A stretch of DNA of 64,000 nt from assembly GCA_963721725.1 (NCBI GenBank), contig CAVRLX010000032.1, positions 62,001 to 126,000 of the forward strand, given 5' to 3'. This document shows positions 20,301 through 30,017 of this stretch, piece by piece. How positions within the stretch are numbered: position 1 is the first letter of the stretch; each line of letters starts with the position of its first letter. This DNA comes from RI-153 sp963721725. GTDB lineage: Bacteria > Chloroflexota > Anaerolineae > Caldilineales > Caldilineaceae. A model generated the notes under the pieces. The model was given only the letters and a program-made list of their open reading frames with translations. It ran no database searches and was not told where the DNA came from. The translations under genes were made by a program, and so were the position numbers.

Positions 20301-20336
20301 CAGACCTGTCAGGTTTCAGAAAACCTGACAGGTCTG
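20301..20336. repeat. Perfect 16-bp inverted repeat
   Basis: CAGACCTGTCAGGTTT and its exact reverse complement are separated by four bases. The surrounding spacer (19978-20365) separates two minus-strand genes and contains no gene that I can see. At its end, just inside the sarcosine-oxidase gene, lies a one-armed CTCTGCGCCTCTGCGC repeat. Confidence 0.85.
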
Positions 20337-20365
20337 GTGACGAATATTATGTGTGGGAATCAACG

Positions 20366-21724
20366 TTACCAAAACGGCGTGCGACCCTTCGCGTCGCGCA
20401 AAAACTCTCCCCGTTCCTCTTGCCGTCCCTCTCTCCGCCCCTCCGCCCCTCTGCGCCTCTGCGCTGACATCGTATGCCGTTCGCGGAAACGCCGCTCGCC
20501 GTCTGCCGGGTGAAAAACTTCCTGGATGTGCTGCTCGCGCAGATGATCGCGGCTGCGGTCGATGTGCGCTTTCACGCTGCCGTCGCGGTGGAAACGATCA
20601 AAGCGGAAGAGGTCGATGTCGTGGCGGGTGCGCCCATTGATGGCAAGATCGCCCATGATTTCGCCGACGACGCTGGCAAATTTATAGCCGTGGCCGGTGA
20701 ACCCCGCCGCAAACGAGACCTGTGGATAGTCCGGATGCAGGTCAATGATAAAGTGGCCGTCGGGCGAGTTGGTGAACATGCAACTTTTCAACGACATGGT
20801 CGGGCCGGCGGCGTCGGGGAAATAGCGATCCGTGAACTCGCGCAACATACGCTCATCGGCGTCGTGGGAATCGTGATCAAGGCGGTCGGCGTCGTCGTGT
20901 TCGAGAAAGTGGTGATATTTGCCAATCTTGAAACCCGGCACGCCATAGACCGGGAAGCCATAATAGCGCCCTTCATTCACCAGTAAATTAAAAACGGGGA
21001 AGCGATCTGGGCGGAAGAGTTCGGGCTTTTGTGGCTGAAACCAGCCCAAGACCTGACGCTCTGGCACGGCCAGCCCGCGCAAAATCGGCAACATGTGGTT
21101 GTTCCACGCTCCCGCTGTGATCACCAGCCGCTCGGCCTCATAGACGCCGCGGTTCGTGGTCACGCGCACGCCATAGGCGGTCGGCTCCCAACCCAGCACC
21201 TCCTCGCGTCCGTGGATCTCTGCGCCCAGAGCATGGGCTGCATTCGCATAGGCAACGGTGCAGCGTTCGGGCACAAGAAAACCGCCGCGTGGCTGGAGCA
21301 ACGCCATGTGATCAAAAGGCAGCCGATAGCCGGGGAAGCGTTGCTCTAACTCCTTGCCCGTCAGCACCTCGTGGGGCAATTCATGTTCCACACACGATTG
21401 AAACGATCCCTTAAAAACCCAGCTATCCGCCGGACCTGCGTCAATCGATCCGGTAATATGCAGCAGCGGTTCGGCGGCGGTGCGCTCGATCTCTTCCCAA
21501 AGCTGATAGGCGCGCTGCAAGAGCATCACATAGGACGGGTGCTCATAGTAGGCCAGGCGGATAATACGCGTGTAGCCGTGGGACGATCCCATGTCGTGGG
21601 GGATGTCGTACTGTTCCAGACCCAGCACACGCTTGCCGCGTTTGCTCAGATTATAGACCGTGGCGCTGCCCATGCCGCCCACGCCGATGACGATCACGTC
21701 GTAATGCCGTGGAATGCCGTTCAT
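20366..21724 (-). CDS. Sarcosine oxidase / N-methyltryptophan oxidase family flavoenzyme
   Basis: Monomeric sarcosine-oxidase-type flavoprotein that oxidises N-methyl groups of amino acids, giving formaldehyde, the free amine and hydrogen peroxide. The N-terminal dinucleotide motif VIVIGVGGMGSATVYNL is present, followed by GSSHGYTRIIRLAYYEHP. SLKSCMFTNSPDGHFIID places the cysteine that binds FAD covalently. GFTGHGYKFASVVGEI is the usual C-terminal FAD-contact segment. The protein is about 60 residues longer than typical members. The extra tail (from about TMSAQRRRGAEG) is read out of a CGCAGAGG-type repeat and is probably not functional. The ATG at 21724 starts four bases from the stop of the upstream glycosyltransferase; another ATG at 21736 is possible. 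Exact substrate unknown. Confidence 0.85.
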   Translation of the reverse strand: MNGIPRHYDVIVIGVGGMGSATVYNLSKRGKRVLGLEQYDIPHDMGSSHGYTRIIRLAYYEHPSYVMLLQRAYQLWEEIERTAAEPLLHITGSIDAGPADSWVFKGSFQSCVEHELPHEVLTGKELEQRFPGYRLPFDHMALLQPRGGFLVPERCTVAYANAAHALGAEIHGREEVLGWEPTAYGVRVTTNRGVYEAERLVITAGAWNNHMLPILRGLAVPERQVLGWFQPQKPELFRPDRFPVFNLLVNEGRYYGFPVYGVPGFKIGKYHHFLEHDDADRLDHDSHDADERMLREFTDRYFPDAAGPTMSLKSCMFTNSPDGHFIIDLHPDYPQVSFAAGFTGHGYKFASVVGEIMGDLAINGRTRHDIDLFRFDRFHRDGSVKAHIDRSRDHLREQHIQEVFHPADGERRFRERHTMSAQRRRGAEGRREGRQEERGEFLRDAKGRTPFW

Positions 21725-21725
21725 G

Positions 21726-23176
21726 TTAGATCCCATAGATAGAATGTACGTGGCGCAGAGTATATAAATTCACGGTGATTAGCAGCAGCACGGTAGGCCA
21801 GACAAGCAACCCTAAGCGCTCTCTCCAGGCGGTTGACAGAGATAGACCAAGCAACTCTTTGCCTGTTATGCCAACAACCATAATGCCGTGAACAATAACT
21901 ACCACGATTGCTACTGCTACATGCAAAAGATAGCGTCCTTGTGGCTGCGAGACACGCAGGTTAAGGTAGATCAACTGTGCTAGTGCAACGGTGATCAAGA
22001 CCACCATGAGCAGTAAAATCCGGTTGCCGGGGATAGAGATGCGCCGCGCCAAAGAAATGGCAGTACCAAGCAAACCCAGGAACAAGAGCGCCAGATAGAT
22101 CGGGTAGAAAAATTGGGGCATGTTTATGTGCATGAAGCCAAAGTTGCCCACAAACGAGATTCCCGTTGCACGCCAGAAGTTCTGCAAGCCAAAGTAATCG
22201 GAAAAGAGCGATTTGGGGGCCAGATCCCAAGCGAAAGCTTCGGGGTTGACCTTCCAGTGGTCGCCCAATAGCTCCGCATAAAGCAGCCAATTGCGCACAA
22301 ACCACCAACCGCTGATCAGCAAAAAGCCGCCACCCATCCACAGCCACGCCGTCAGAATTTGCCGTGGGCTGCGTCTGTCTGTGAATAACGGCAGCAGCCC
22401 TGCCACCGGGATCAACGAGGCCAGGGTCAACTTGGTCAGGATTCCCAGCCCCAGGAGTATGCCCAGTATTGCATAGTGGCGCGCCTGCGGGTGCTGCGGT
22501 GTGCATGATTTTGACCAAATAGAAGATGCAGATCGCACCTATGCTAAAGGCTAGTGCATCATTATTTACGCTGGCGTTGATAAACGAGACTTGCGGCAGG
22601 AATGCGATTATCGCCGATGTCAGTACCGCGATCCCAATCCGGTTTCTCCATATTGCCAGGCTAGTTGCGTAAATTGCCATGACCCCCAGCGCAGATATAA
22701 AGACAGAGTAGAATCGAAGCACCGATATATCATAGGGAAAGGTCGGATCAGGATTAAAAAATGTCCCATCATGGATGAAAAAAGTCTGTTCGACATCGGC
22801 CCCTTGATAGCGCCAATAAAAGCGAGGATTCGTGTGATCCGTCCAATCATTTATCTTCGTTGTGTAAAATCCCAGGCTGGCTGCTATTTTATAAATTCCA
22901 GAGCCGAGACTGTAATAGAGCGGCGGCTGGTGCGATTCATGATCCAGGATGTCCGCCCAACGTTTCCTGTTTTTGAACGGGGAGCCGATTTTCCTGGGCC
23001 ACAAATTGCACATACGCTACATGATGAATCTCATCGGGCGTTTCCAATGGCGGGACGAACATGGCCCATAGCATTCCTACGAGAATGTAACAAGGCACCA
23101 GAATCCATAGCGGCTGAAACAGGCGAGATGGGCTGAAAGTTAATATGGATACCTGCGAATCTCTTACCTCCCTCAT
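21726..23176 (-). CDS. Membrane glycosyltransferase-like protein, PMT/GT39 type (two frame breaks)
   Basis: Multi-pass membrane protein of about 480 residues. The N-terminal helix (WILVPCYILVGMLWAMF) is followed by PPLETPDEIHHVAYVQF, in which the D-E matches the acidic pair of dolichyl-phosphate-mannose mannosyltransferase-like and DUF2142-like enzymes. HESHQPPLYY resembles the second luminal motif. About ten hydrophobic segments follow, ending YTLRHVHSIYGI. The frame breaks near 22,985 and near 22,490; both junctions restore membrane helices. It starts two bases after the GcvT-like gene stops and ends next to the sarcosine-oxidase gene, so the three are probably one transcript. Acceptor and sugar donor are unknown. 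Confidence 0.65.
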
Positions 23177-23178
23177 TA

Positions 23179-24385
23179 TTATTTGTTTGGACCTTTCCCG
23201 CGGATACGCATCCCTGCCGGGTCGAAGAAAGGCGTCTGTGCCACCGTTGCCAGCACAGGACTGCCGCCGCTGTTGATGACAAGCTTTGCCCCCGGCCAAG
23301 CATGCGCCACATCGACCAGACCCAGCGCCAGAATCTTGCCCACGCTGTGGCCGCGCGCTGGAGGTGATTCGCCCCACTTGCTGTGTGCCAGCCGAGAAGA
23401 CATCTTCTTGTTGACCGGCGCGTTTGCCGCTGAGATACTTGGCGCGGAAGTTCTTCAGATCGGCCACGCTGTGGATAGCATCCCCCGTGGCGGCGGCGCG
23501 ATCTCCCTCCATAATCAGCCCCACCCAGCGCTGATCCAGCCCGCGCTCTTGCTGATCGAGCAGTGCCGCCCGCCCGATGAAGTCGCGTTTGTCAAAGCGA
23601 ATCCAGCGATCCAGCCCCATGTGAAAAGGTGTCACCTCTTCGCTAATATCAGGGCCGTAGAGCGGAAAGGCTTTTTCAATGCGCAGGCTTTGCATGGCGC
23701 GCACGCCATAGGGCAGCAGACCAAACTCCGCACCGCGCCGTTGCAGCGTCTCCCACACAAAAACGGCCTCCTCGGTGGGAACGTAAAGTTCGTAGCCCAG
23801 TTCGCCAGTATAGCCCGAGCGCGAGACCAGGAGTTCGCAGCCATCCAACTGAGCGCGCTGGAACCAAAAGAATTTGAGGCTGCTAAAATCGACTCCCTCC
23901 AGTGTGCTGCTCAGCAACTCGCGGCTGCGCGGACCTTGCACCGAGATCAGCGCAATTGCGCCGCTGACATCGTTGACATAGGCGCTGGCTCCCTGCGCGT
24001 GATCGGCGATCCAGCGGAAGGTCTTTTTGCGCGGACCGGACGAGGTGACCACCATAAAGTGCTCTTCGCCAAATTTATAGACGGTGACATCGTCCACAAT
24101 GCCGCCCTCTTCGTTGACGATACTGGTGTAGCGCACCTGACCGGGGAAGAGGTCGCGGATCTCGTTGACCACAAGATGGTTGATCAGCCGTTCCGCGCCG
24201 GGGCCTTTAATGTCCACCTCGCCCATGGTCGAGAGATCTTGCATGCCCACGTTGTTGCGCGTGTTGTTGTGCTCATCCTCTGCCGAGGTGTAGGACTGGG
24301 GAAACCAATAGTCACCCCCGCCTTTTGCCATGGCTGCACCCAGGCGGACGTGGAGATCATAGAGGGGGGTACGCCGGTCAGCCAT
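23179..24385 (-). CDS. GcvT-like aminomethyltransferase / folate-dependent demethylase (one frame break)
   Basis: About 400 residues with the GCV_T fold and its C-terminal barrel, the folate-binding module that takes a C1 unit from methylamines to tetrahydrofolate. Visible are NNVGMQDLSTMGEVDIKGPG, DDVTVYKFGEEHFMVV, the conserved SRSGYTGELGYELYVP and the core LLPYGVRAMQSLRIEKAFP. The C-terminal part after the break near 23,400 reads SVGKILALGLVD. The start at 24385 has GAAGGAG seven bases upstream. Without correcting the break, the frame runs on into the next gene and creates a false fusion. Neighbouring flavoenzymes suggest a role in N-methylglycine breakdown; the exact substrate (glycine, dimethylglycine or DMSP-like) cannot be read from the sequence. 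Confidence 0.8.
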
Positions 24386-24405
24386 ACAAGACTCCTTCTC
24401 TTGTT

Positions 24406-24527
24406 TAACGCACAGAGGCAAAGGCGCAAAGAAGCCTGAGTTTACGCCTTATCCATGCCGCTGATCAATGAGTTCAATCAGAGGCATCATTCTTCTTTGC
24501 GACCTTTGCATTCTTTGCGGTGAAATT
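24406..24527. repeat. Palindromic element, CGCAAAG family
   Basis: Left arm AACGCACAGAGGCAAAGG followed by CGCAAAGAAG, right arm CTTCTTTGCGACCTTTGC and GCGGTGAAA, giving an imperfect long hairpin. It fills the gap between the alpha/beta hydrolase and the GcvT-like gene. Confidence 0.75.
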
Positions 24528-24545
24528 TCTAGGATTCTGCGGATT

Positions 24546-25685
24546 TTACTTCAGCCACTGATCGAACCAGTCGAACGCTTCGGCTTGCATTTCGACGTCG
24601 AACTTGTGCGGCCCCGGATAGAAGCTGGCCCGGTACTTGTCCGCAGCGCCAGCTTTGGCAAAGACTTCTTGCAAGATCTGATCGGCACGGTGCATCTCCG
24701 GCAACGTAAAAAGCTGATCCTCGTTGTCGTTAAGCACCAGCGTGGGCAGCGGTGCGCGCAGCCCCAAAATTTCCGAATAATCGAGTTCATGGGGAAGCAA
24801 CGGCACATAGCACATCCATGTGTGGGTATGCGCCTTGTGCAGCAGATAATCGCGCCACGTGGTCATCATGCCCACAGCTACGGCGCAGCGAATGCGCTCG
24901 TCCATCCCGGCCAGAAAGACCGTGCGTAGCCCGCCGCCGGAAAGGCCGGCACAGCCCAGCCGCTTGGCGTCCACATCAGCGCGCGCCGCCAACACGTCCA
25001 GCGCCGCCTGATCATCGGCCAAAAAGACGCCCGGCCATGTGGTCCCCGCGCAGAAAAGCGACTTTGCCATGATGGATTCGTGGCCGCCCGCCCAGCGATT
25101 GTACGCCTCGATGTTGGCCTCGTCCTCCGGGTTCTCGTCGTTGAGACCGTAGCGGATCACATCGGGCACGTCGTCCAATCGCACGCGACGGCTGGCAAAG
25201 GCAAAGGTATCGTGGACTAGCACGGCATAGCCCTGTTTTGCCAGTTCATTGGCCCAGGCTCGCCCGCCATAGTAGTGCTCCTGATGACTCACCATCATCG
25301 GGTGCAGGTCGTCTCCGGTGCGCGTGATCTTGCGTTTGCCAAAATATTTCTGCCCGCCGTGGCAATGGAGTCCCACGACGCCGGGGAGTTTGCCCGTGCC
25401 CCCTTCGGGTTTGAGAAAAACGGCCTGGGTCGCCGGTCCATAGGGCAGTTGCCACGAGAGTTCTTCAATGTGCAGACCGTCATAGGTGTGCTGGCGATGG
25501 ACGGTGACGCTGGGAACGCCGCCGGTGTCGGGGCGGGCCAGCCGCTCAGAGAGGCGTTGACGAGCCGCACTGCGCCACTCGTCCACATTGGTCCATTTTG
25601 CGTTGCGCAGCGAAAATTCGCCGGGCTGTTCGCCCAGCAGATCCGCAGCCCAGGGGCCATACGCGCCAATCATGTTCGGTTGCAT
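24546..25685 (-). CDS. Alpha/beta hydrolase (acetyl-xylan-esterase/dienelactone-hydrolase type)
   Basis: Cytoplasmic alpha/beta-hydrolase of about 379 residues. The nucleophile elbow is CAGLSGGGLRTVFLAG (G-x-S-x-G). The acid is probably in VLNDNEDQLF and the catalytic histidine in YPGPHKFD near the C-terminus. PGVVGLHCHGGQKYFG forms the oxyanion region and YAVLVHDTFAFASRR follows. A GGAGG sequence lies five bases upstream of the ATG at 25685. The arrangement with an inserted region before the nucleophile resembles the Abhydrolase_7 family often found next to sugar-catabolic genes. Here an SMP-30-type lactonase follows upstream in the same direction. Substrate unknown. Confidence 0.75.
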   Translation of the reverse strand: MQPNMIGAYGPWAADLLGEQPGEFSLRNAKWTNVDEWRSAARQRLSERLARPDTGGVPSVTVHRQHTYDGLHIEELSWQLPYGPATQAVFLKPEGGTGKLPGVVGLHCHGGQKYFGKRKITRTGDDLHPMMVSHQEHYYGGRAWANELAKQGYAVLVHDTFAFASRRVRLDDVPDVIRYGLNDENPEDEANIEAYNRWAGGHESIMAKSLFCAGTTWPGVFLADDQAALDVLAARADVDAKRLGCAGLSGGGLRTVFLAGMDERIRCAVAVGMMTTWRDYLLHKAHTHTWMCYVPLLPHELDYSEILGLRAPLPTLVLNDNEDQLFTLPEMHRADQILQEVFAKAGAADKYRASFYPGPHKFDVEMQAEAFDWFDQWLK

Positions 25686-25698
25686 AATTTCCTCCATC

Positions 25699-25832
25699 AC
25701 CGCCAAGAAGCCAAAAAACTACAATTTAACGCAGAGGTGCAGAGAAGCAGAGCGTTCTTTGCGCCTCTGCACCTTTGCGTTAAATGGCTCTCTTCCGCAT
25801 AAATTCTCTGCGTTGTTGGCTCTTGGCGGTGA
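25699..25832. repeat. Nested palindromic element
   Basis: Outer arms CACCGCCAAGAAGCCAA and TTGGCTCTTGGCGGTG (near 25699 and 25817) enclose an inner hairpin at 25724-25785. The inner left arm is TTTAACGCAGAGGTGCAGAG and the right arm CCTCTGCACCTTTGCGTTAAA. This looks like one palindrome inserted within another of a different family. Confidence 0.8.
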
Positions 25833-25835
25833 ATT

Positions 25836-26727
25836 TTAGTGTGAATTGGATGGATAGATGAGATAGCCGGGAATGGTGAGCCGGATGCGATAGAGCGATG
25901 ACGAAGCCGCGATGTAGAGATCGCGCAGATCGGGGCCGCCGAAAGTGCAGTTGCCAGGGATCTCACCGGTGGGGATGAAGCCGATCTGCTCCCCCGTGGG
26001 TGCGATGATGTAGATCCCCGCTTTTTCCCCTGCGCCTGCTGTGAGATAAATATTGCCTTCAATGTCCAACACCATGCCGTCGCCGCCATAGCCGTCGCCA
26101 AAATCGGCCAGTGTTGCCGCGCCGCTGCCATGTGCCATCGTCTTGGAGATCATAGGCCAGCAGCGTGCGCGCCCCGCCCGGCTCCGGGTTATGATCAACA
26201 ATGTAGAGTGTGCCCTCGTCGGGCGTTAGGAGAATGCCGTTGGGCATCTCTATGTCGTCGATGATGCGGATCAGCGTGCCGTCGGGATCAAGACGATAGA
26301 CGGCCATGCACTCCTGTTCCAGATCATGTTTGTACCCGTAGCGCGGATCGGTGAAATAGATGCGCCCTTCTTGGTCGAAAGCCAAGTCATTGGGCGCATT
26401 GAGCTTTTTGCCGTTATAGTACGCGGCCAGTACCGTGATGCTGCCGTTGGGTTCATAGCGGCGTACGGCGCGCGCCCCGCCATCCTTGCCATCACAGCAG
26501 ACCACTAGCCGCCCTTGCGCATCAAAGTTCATGCCATTGGCGCGCTGGCTGGGGTCCTGCCAGACCTCGGTCTGCCCTGTAGCGGGGCGATAGACCAGAA
26601 TGCGGTTGTTGGGGCAATCGGAGAAAAAGATATTGCCCGCGGCGTCGGCGGCTGGGCCTTCGGCAAAGGACGCGCCAGTGTAAAGGCGTTCGAGGGTGGC
26701 GTTGGCGGGGATAGGGTGGGGTGTCAT
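25836..26727 (-). CDS. SMP-30/gluconolactonase-like beta-propeller (one frame break)
   Basis: Six-bladed propeller of about 297 residues in the SMP-30/gluconolactonase/LRE family, which hydrolyses sugar lactones with a bound metal. Family motifs are FAEGPAADAAGNIFFSD (metal-binding glutamate), QRANGMNFDAQGRLVVC, LNAPNDLAFDQEGRIYFTDP (metal-binding asparagine) and MPNGILLTPDEGTLYIVDH. The frame breaks near 26,140; the rest continues as GYGGDGMVLDIEGNIYLTAG and ends IPGYLIYPSNSH. It is followed by the alpha/beta hydrolase and preceded by a MntA/HepT pair. Exact lactone unknown. Confidence 0.8.
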
Positions 26728-26739
26728 GTCTTCTTCTTG

Positions 26740-27081
26740 CTATTTGTTGAAGTCTTGCAACATGGATTCAACTTGCCGCTTGAGTACCGGCAGATCTTTC
26801 TCAATTGTGTTCCACACTTCATCTTCGACAATGGAAAAGTAGGCGTGGATCAGGATATTCCGCATGGCAACAATCTGTGGCCAGGGCACTGTTGAATACG
26901 CTTCGGTTATCTCTTCCGAAAGGTGGGCTGCGGCTTCCCCAATCACTTGGATATGATAAATCGCCCAGACTCGAATCAGTTCGTTCTGATCAAAAGCATC
27001 ACGCCCTGTTGCCGCATATCGCTGTACATGAGCAATGGCATCTAGAATGTCCCTAAGTCGATCGTAATCTCTGCGTGTCAT
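26740..27081 (-). CDS. HepT-like RNase toxin (DUF86)
   Basis: Small helical HEPN-fold protein of 113 residues. The catalytic R-x4-H-x-Y motif of HepT toxins is present as RNILIHAY (R74, H79, Y81). Other DUF86 features are DILDAIAHVQRY, IYHIQVIGEAAAHLSE and VPWPQIVAMRN. The ATG overlaps the stop of the upstream nucleotidyltransferase gene (ATGA), the usual arrangement of this toxin-antitoxin type. HepT is an RNase that the partner nucleotidyltransferase silences by adding AMP to the tyrosine of the motif. Both genes look complete. Confidence 0.85.
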   Translation of the reverse strand: MTRRDYDRLRDILDAIAHVQRYAATGRDAFDQNELIRVWAIYHIQVIGEAAAHLSEEITEAYSTVPWPQIVAMRNILIHAYFSIVEDEVWNTIEKDLPVLKRQVESMLQDFNK

Positions 27082-27365
27082 AACTCCGTCGCTTCGGCCA
27101 AAACCGTCTCTCGGATTCGAGTGCGCAGACCTTGCTCCACAATAACATCTACAGGACAACCCAACAGTCTTTCCAAATCCACGATCAATCCCGCATGATC
27201 AAGGAGACTGCGGCCTTCTTCTAGCTCCACCAGAAAATCTACATCACTGTGTCCAGATGCATCGCCCCACGCGATTGAACCAAAAACGCGCACGTTGTAG
27301 GCACCATGTCTGGTTGCAATCGATAGGATTTCATCACGCTGAGTTTGTAGCTCTTGTATCTGCAT
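27078..27365 (-). CDS. MntA-like minimal nucleotidyltransferase antitoxin
   Basis: Minimal nucleotidyltransferase of 95 residues with the G-S-x10-D-x-D signature (GSIAWGDASGHSDVD, residues 29-43), the Mg-ATP site of MNT proteins. The start at 27365 (MQIQELQTQR) has GGGAG seven bases upstream; a longer frame extends further up but lacks a good ribosome site. In MntA/HepT pairs this protein adenylylates and so inactivates the HepT RNase. The gene order, MntA first with a four-base overlap, matches that system. Confidence 0.85.
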   Translation of the reverse strand: MQIQELQTQRDEILSIATRHGAYNVRVFGSIAWGDASGHSDVDFLVELEEGRSLLDHAGLIVDLERLLGCPVDVIVEQGLRTRIRETVLAEATEL

Positions 27366-27445
27366 GCCACCACTCCCAGAGGAAACGCATTGCCCCTCTT
27401 TGCTCGTTTCCATCGTAAGCAAGGAGGGGAACACTGTCAATTGTA

Positions 27446-28200
27446 TTAGATCCGCACCTCGACCCGCACCCCGCGCAGATCCATCTCGTAGACCAGATCC
27501 GCGATGGGCGGGTGGCTGAGATACCAGTGGATGCCGTGATGGGCGGCGCTGCCGATCTGGGTCACAACTTCATCGTGGATAAAGCTGTCTACGGGTTGCG
27601 CTGTGTAGATGTTGACAGCCGTGACCCCGTCCCAATTTGCGCCCAGCCCGCTCAGCCGTTCGGCCATGACGGCCATGACCGTGCGTGCCTTCTCGGCCAG
27701 CGCATCGGTGAGGTCTCGCCGGGGCGCACTACGGCATCCGCCGAAAGGGCCGCCTGATCACGCAGATCGCCGGCCCCGGCTACGATAAAGGTCGGCTCGG
27801 TGCGTTCACTGGGGACTGTGTACGAAAAGGCATAGAGGCTTGGCTCGCTGGGCGCTGCCACTGTCGGCGCAACGTTGGTACGGGCAACGGGATTGCGCCC
27901 GCTCAGGAGCAATCCCCAACTTGCCAACAGTTGTTGATAGCCGCCGTTGAACTCGCCAAACCCGGCAAAGCTCAAGGGGCGCGGCAGGCGCAACTCCACG
28001 GCACACAGCGCCACGCGCGGGCGATCCACCGTGCCCAAATAGCGTTCGATCTGGGAGAAACCCGCCACATAGGGCAGCGGACGCTGCAACGTGGCGCGCA
28101 CAATTTCATAGCCGGGCATGGCAATCACGCCAGCGGAATAGGGCGCAATGCCGGTGAGAAAACGATAGTTGCCATCGGGGTTGTCCAAGAGTTGCATCAT
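27446..28200 (-). CDS. Rid/YjgF-like protein of unknown role (one frame break)
   Basis: About 250 residues. Sequence such as NYRFLTGIAPYSAGVIAM, CAVELRLPRPLSFAGFGEF and GRNPVARTNVAP forms the first half. The second has EPTFIVAGAGDLRDQAAL, then VMAVMAERLSGLGANWDGV and NIYTAQPVDSF, a pattern reminiscent of the RidA/YjgF fold, in which a helix with L-x-x-x-G is followed by V-x-V-Y. The frame breaks near 27,715. It sits in the same direction as CutC and the ABC transporter, but a repeat separates it from CutC. The RidA likeness is weak to moderate; enzymatic activity is unknown. Confidence 0.5.
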
Positions 28201-28231
28201 GTGGAATCTTTTCTAGTGGATCGACTTGGTC

Positions 28232-28352
28232 AGGACTTACGCAAAATTGGCGAACTATACAGGTGCGTCGCACCCTAGACCTGTAGAGTTACACATTGGC
28301 TTCGATATGCCTTCGCAGACTTGGCTACGCGACCAGCGTTTGCATGAGTCCT
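28232..28352. repeat. Small element with imperfect terminal inverted repeats
   Basis: About 121 bases beginning AGGACTTACGCAAA and ending TTTGCATGAGTCCT, inverted copies matching at 12 of 14 positions. An internal inverted pair, ACAGGT and ACCTGT, lies at about 28259-28284. No reading frame inside. It resembles a MITE-like or palindromic intergenic element. Confidence 0.7.
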
Positions 28353-28359
28353 ATTGGTG

Positions 28360-29139
28360 TTAATGCGTAATGGCACGCCGCTCCATTACTGCATTACTCG
28401 TTGAGGCTGTGAATGCCCGTATCCGCGCCGCGTCCGTCGTCAGCCGCGTATACTCTGGCATGCGCAACTCGCCGCCCATGAAGACGTGGGCATTGCGGTA
28501 TTCCATCGCACTCTCCACAGCCGAACGCCCGCTGACATGGATCTCGCGCACGCCGCTTTGCGCCACGATTTTGGCGACATGGCGTTCGGCGATGCCGCCG
28601 CCGGGCATGATGATCACCCGATCCCCGGCGCGCTGCACCAACTCGGTGATCAGATCCAGCCCTTCCAACACAGTCCGTTCTTGCCCAGAGGTGAGGATGC
28701 GATCCACGCCCAGGTCGATGAGCGTTTCCAGCGCCTCAAACGGATCTCGGCAGACATCAAAGGCGCGGTGAAAGGTGACGCTGAGCGGGCGCGCCAACTT
28801 CGATGAGCGTGGCGATACGTGCCCTGTCCACCGTGCCGTCTGCATTGAGAATGCCAATCACGACGCCGTTTGCGCCCAACGCTTTGGCCGTTTCCACGTC
28901 CCGGCGCATGACCTCGAATTCGATCTCGCTATAACAAAAATCACCGCCGCACGGCGGATGATCACGTTGAGATCAATGCTGATCTGCTGGCGTGTGATGG
29001 CGATAGTCCCCGCGCTGGGCGTGGTGCCGCCTTCAAAGAGATTGTCACACAGTTCGACGCGCGCAGCGCCGCCACGCGCAGCGGCCATCGCGCCTTCCAC
29101 CGAATCCACACAGACTTCCACGGTAAGGGCAGATGTCAT
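28360..29139 (-). CDS. cutC: Copper homeostasis protein CutC family (two frame breaks)
   Basis: TIM-barrel protein of about 258 residues in the CutC family, linked historically to copper tolerance; the biochemical role is still unclear. Motifs: VEVCVDSVEGAMAAARGGA, RVELCDNLFEGGTTPSAG, SVTFHRAFDVCRDPFEAL, RILTSGQERTVLEGLDL, MPGGGI and EIHVSGR. The frame breaks near 28,935 and near 28,800, with conserved residues on either side. The ATG overlaps the stop of the ABC permease upstream (ATGA), so it belongs to the transporter operon. That link suggests a role tied to sugar uptake rather than copper. Confidence 0.85.
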
Positions 29140-30000
29140 GTCTTGAGCGCCCCTTCGAGCAAGCCCTGGAAGAAGAAGCGTTGGGCAAAGGCAAAGACGA
29201 TAATTCCCGGTGTAATCACAATCACATAGACGGCGGCGATGCGCGGCCACGCCCATTGGCCCATGCCGCCGTGGGCCGAGGCCAGCACCACCGGCAGCGT
29301 GCGCACAACTTGGTCGTTGGTCAGTGTAGCGGCCAGCAGATATTCGCCCCAAGAAGTAACAAAGTTGACGATGAGTACCACCACCAGCCCGTTGGTGATC
29401 AGCGGCAGTGCCACCACAAAGAGCGCCCGCCACGGTCCACAGCCATCAATGCGGGCGGCGTCCATAAGCTCTGCGGGGATCTGCTCAAAGATGCTGCGCA
29501 TAATCAGAATGCTAATGGCAAGATTGAGGGTGACATAGGGCAGGATCAGCCCGGTGGTGGTATTGATTAGCCCCAAATTGCGCTGGATTTCAAAAATTGA
29601 GATCAGCGAAACCACGCGCACGGGGAAGTAGAGCGAGGCGATCAGCCCAAAAAGCACCAGTTTGCGCCCTGGCAGTTCCAAATGGACCAGGGCATAGCCG
29701 CCCAACACGGCGCAGATCGAGGTGATCAAGCACAGTGGACATGGTGACGTAGATGCTGTTCCACAGGTTGCGCGGCAGTGTGTCGATCTTCTGCAACACA
29801 TAGCCGTAGTGGGTGAAATCGAACGTTTCCGGCCACAGCGCGCCGGTGTAGGCATCGGGGATGGATTTAATCGAGAGTAGCAGCACCCAGGCCAGCGGCA
29901 AGAGGATGATCAGTACGAAAAAGTTGATCACAACGTGCTTGAGGATGCTCCCGATCTGGCCGCGGCGGCGGTGATGGTTGGTAAGGGCGTGTTGTGCCAT
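29136..30000 (-). CDS. Carbohydrate ABC transporter permease, MalG type (one frame break)
   Basis: Inner-membrane permease of about 288 residues with six helices. The cytoplasmic loop that docks the ATPase reads ELMDAARIDGCGPWRALFVVALPL, that is the EAA motif with the conserved glycine; the stretch is quoted as adjoining pieces ELMDAARIDGCG and PWRALFVVALPL. The N-terminus (MAQHALTNHHRRR) is basic and is followed by a helix. NFVTSWGEYLLAATLT is typical of CUT1-family MalG-like subunits. The frame breaks near 29,730. It lies between the MalF-like permease and cutC in one operon. The ATPase is not in this window and may be a shared MsiK-like subunit. Confidence 0.85.
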
Positions 30001-30017
30001 AGGTCTATCCTTTCAGA

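Noticed and set aside
20301..20336. Hairpin considered as a transcription terminator
   Set aside because: Perfect stem but no T-tract on either side; better described as a member of a repeat family.
22937..24421. A single frame that seems to fuse a GcvT domain to a membrane protein
   Set aside because: The middle 60 residues are a frameshifted reading of the GcvT C-terminus; correcting one base near 23,400 gives a normal GcvT end (stop at 23179) and a separate gene starting at 23176.
23183..24439. A 418-codon plus-strand frame
   Set aside because: Antisense to the GcvT-like gene; no recognisable domain.
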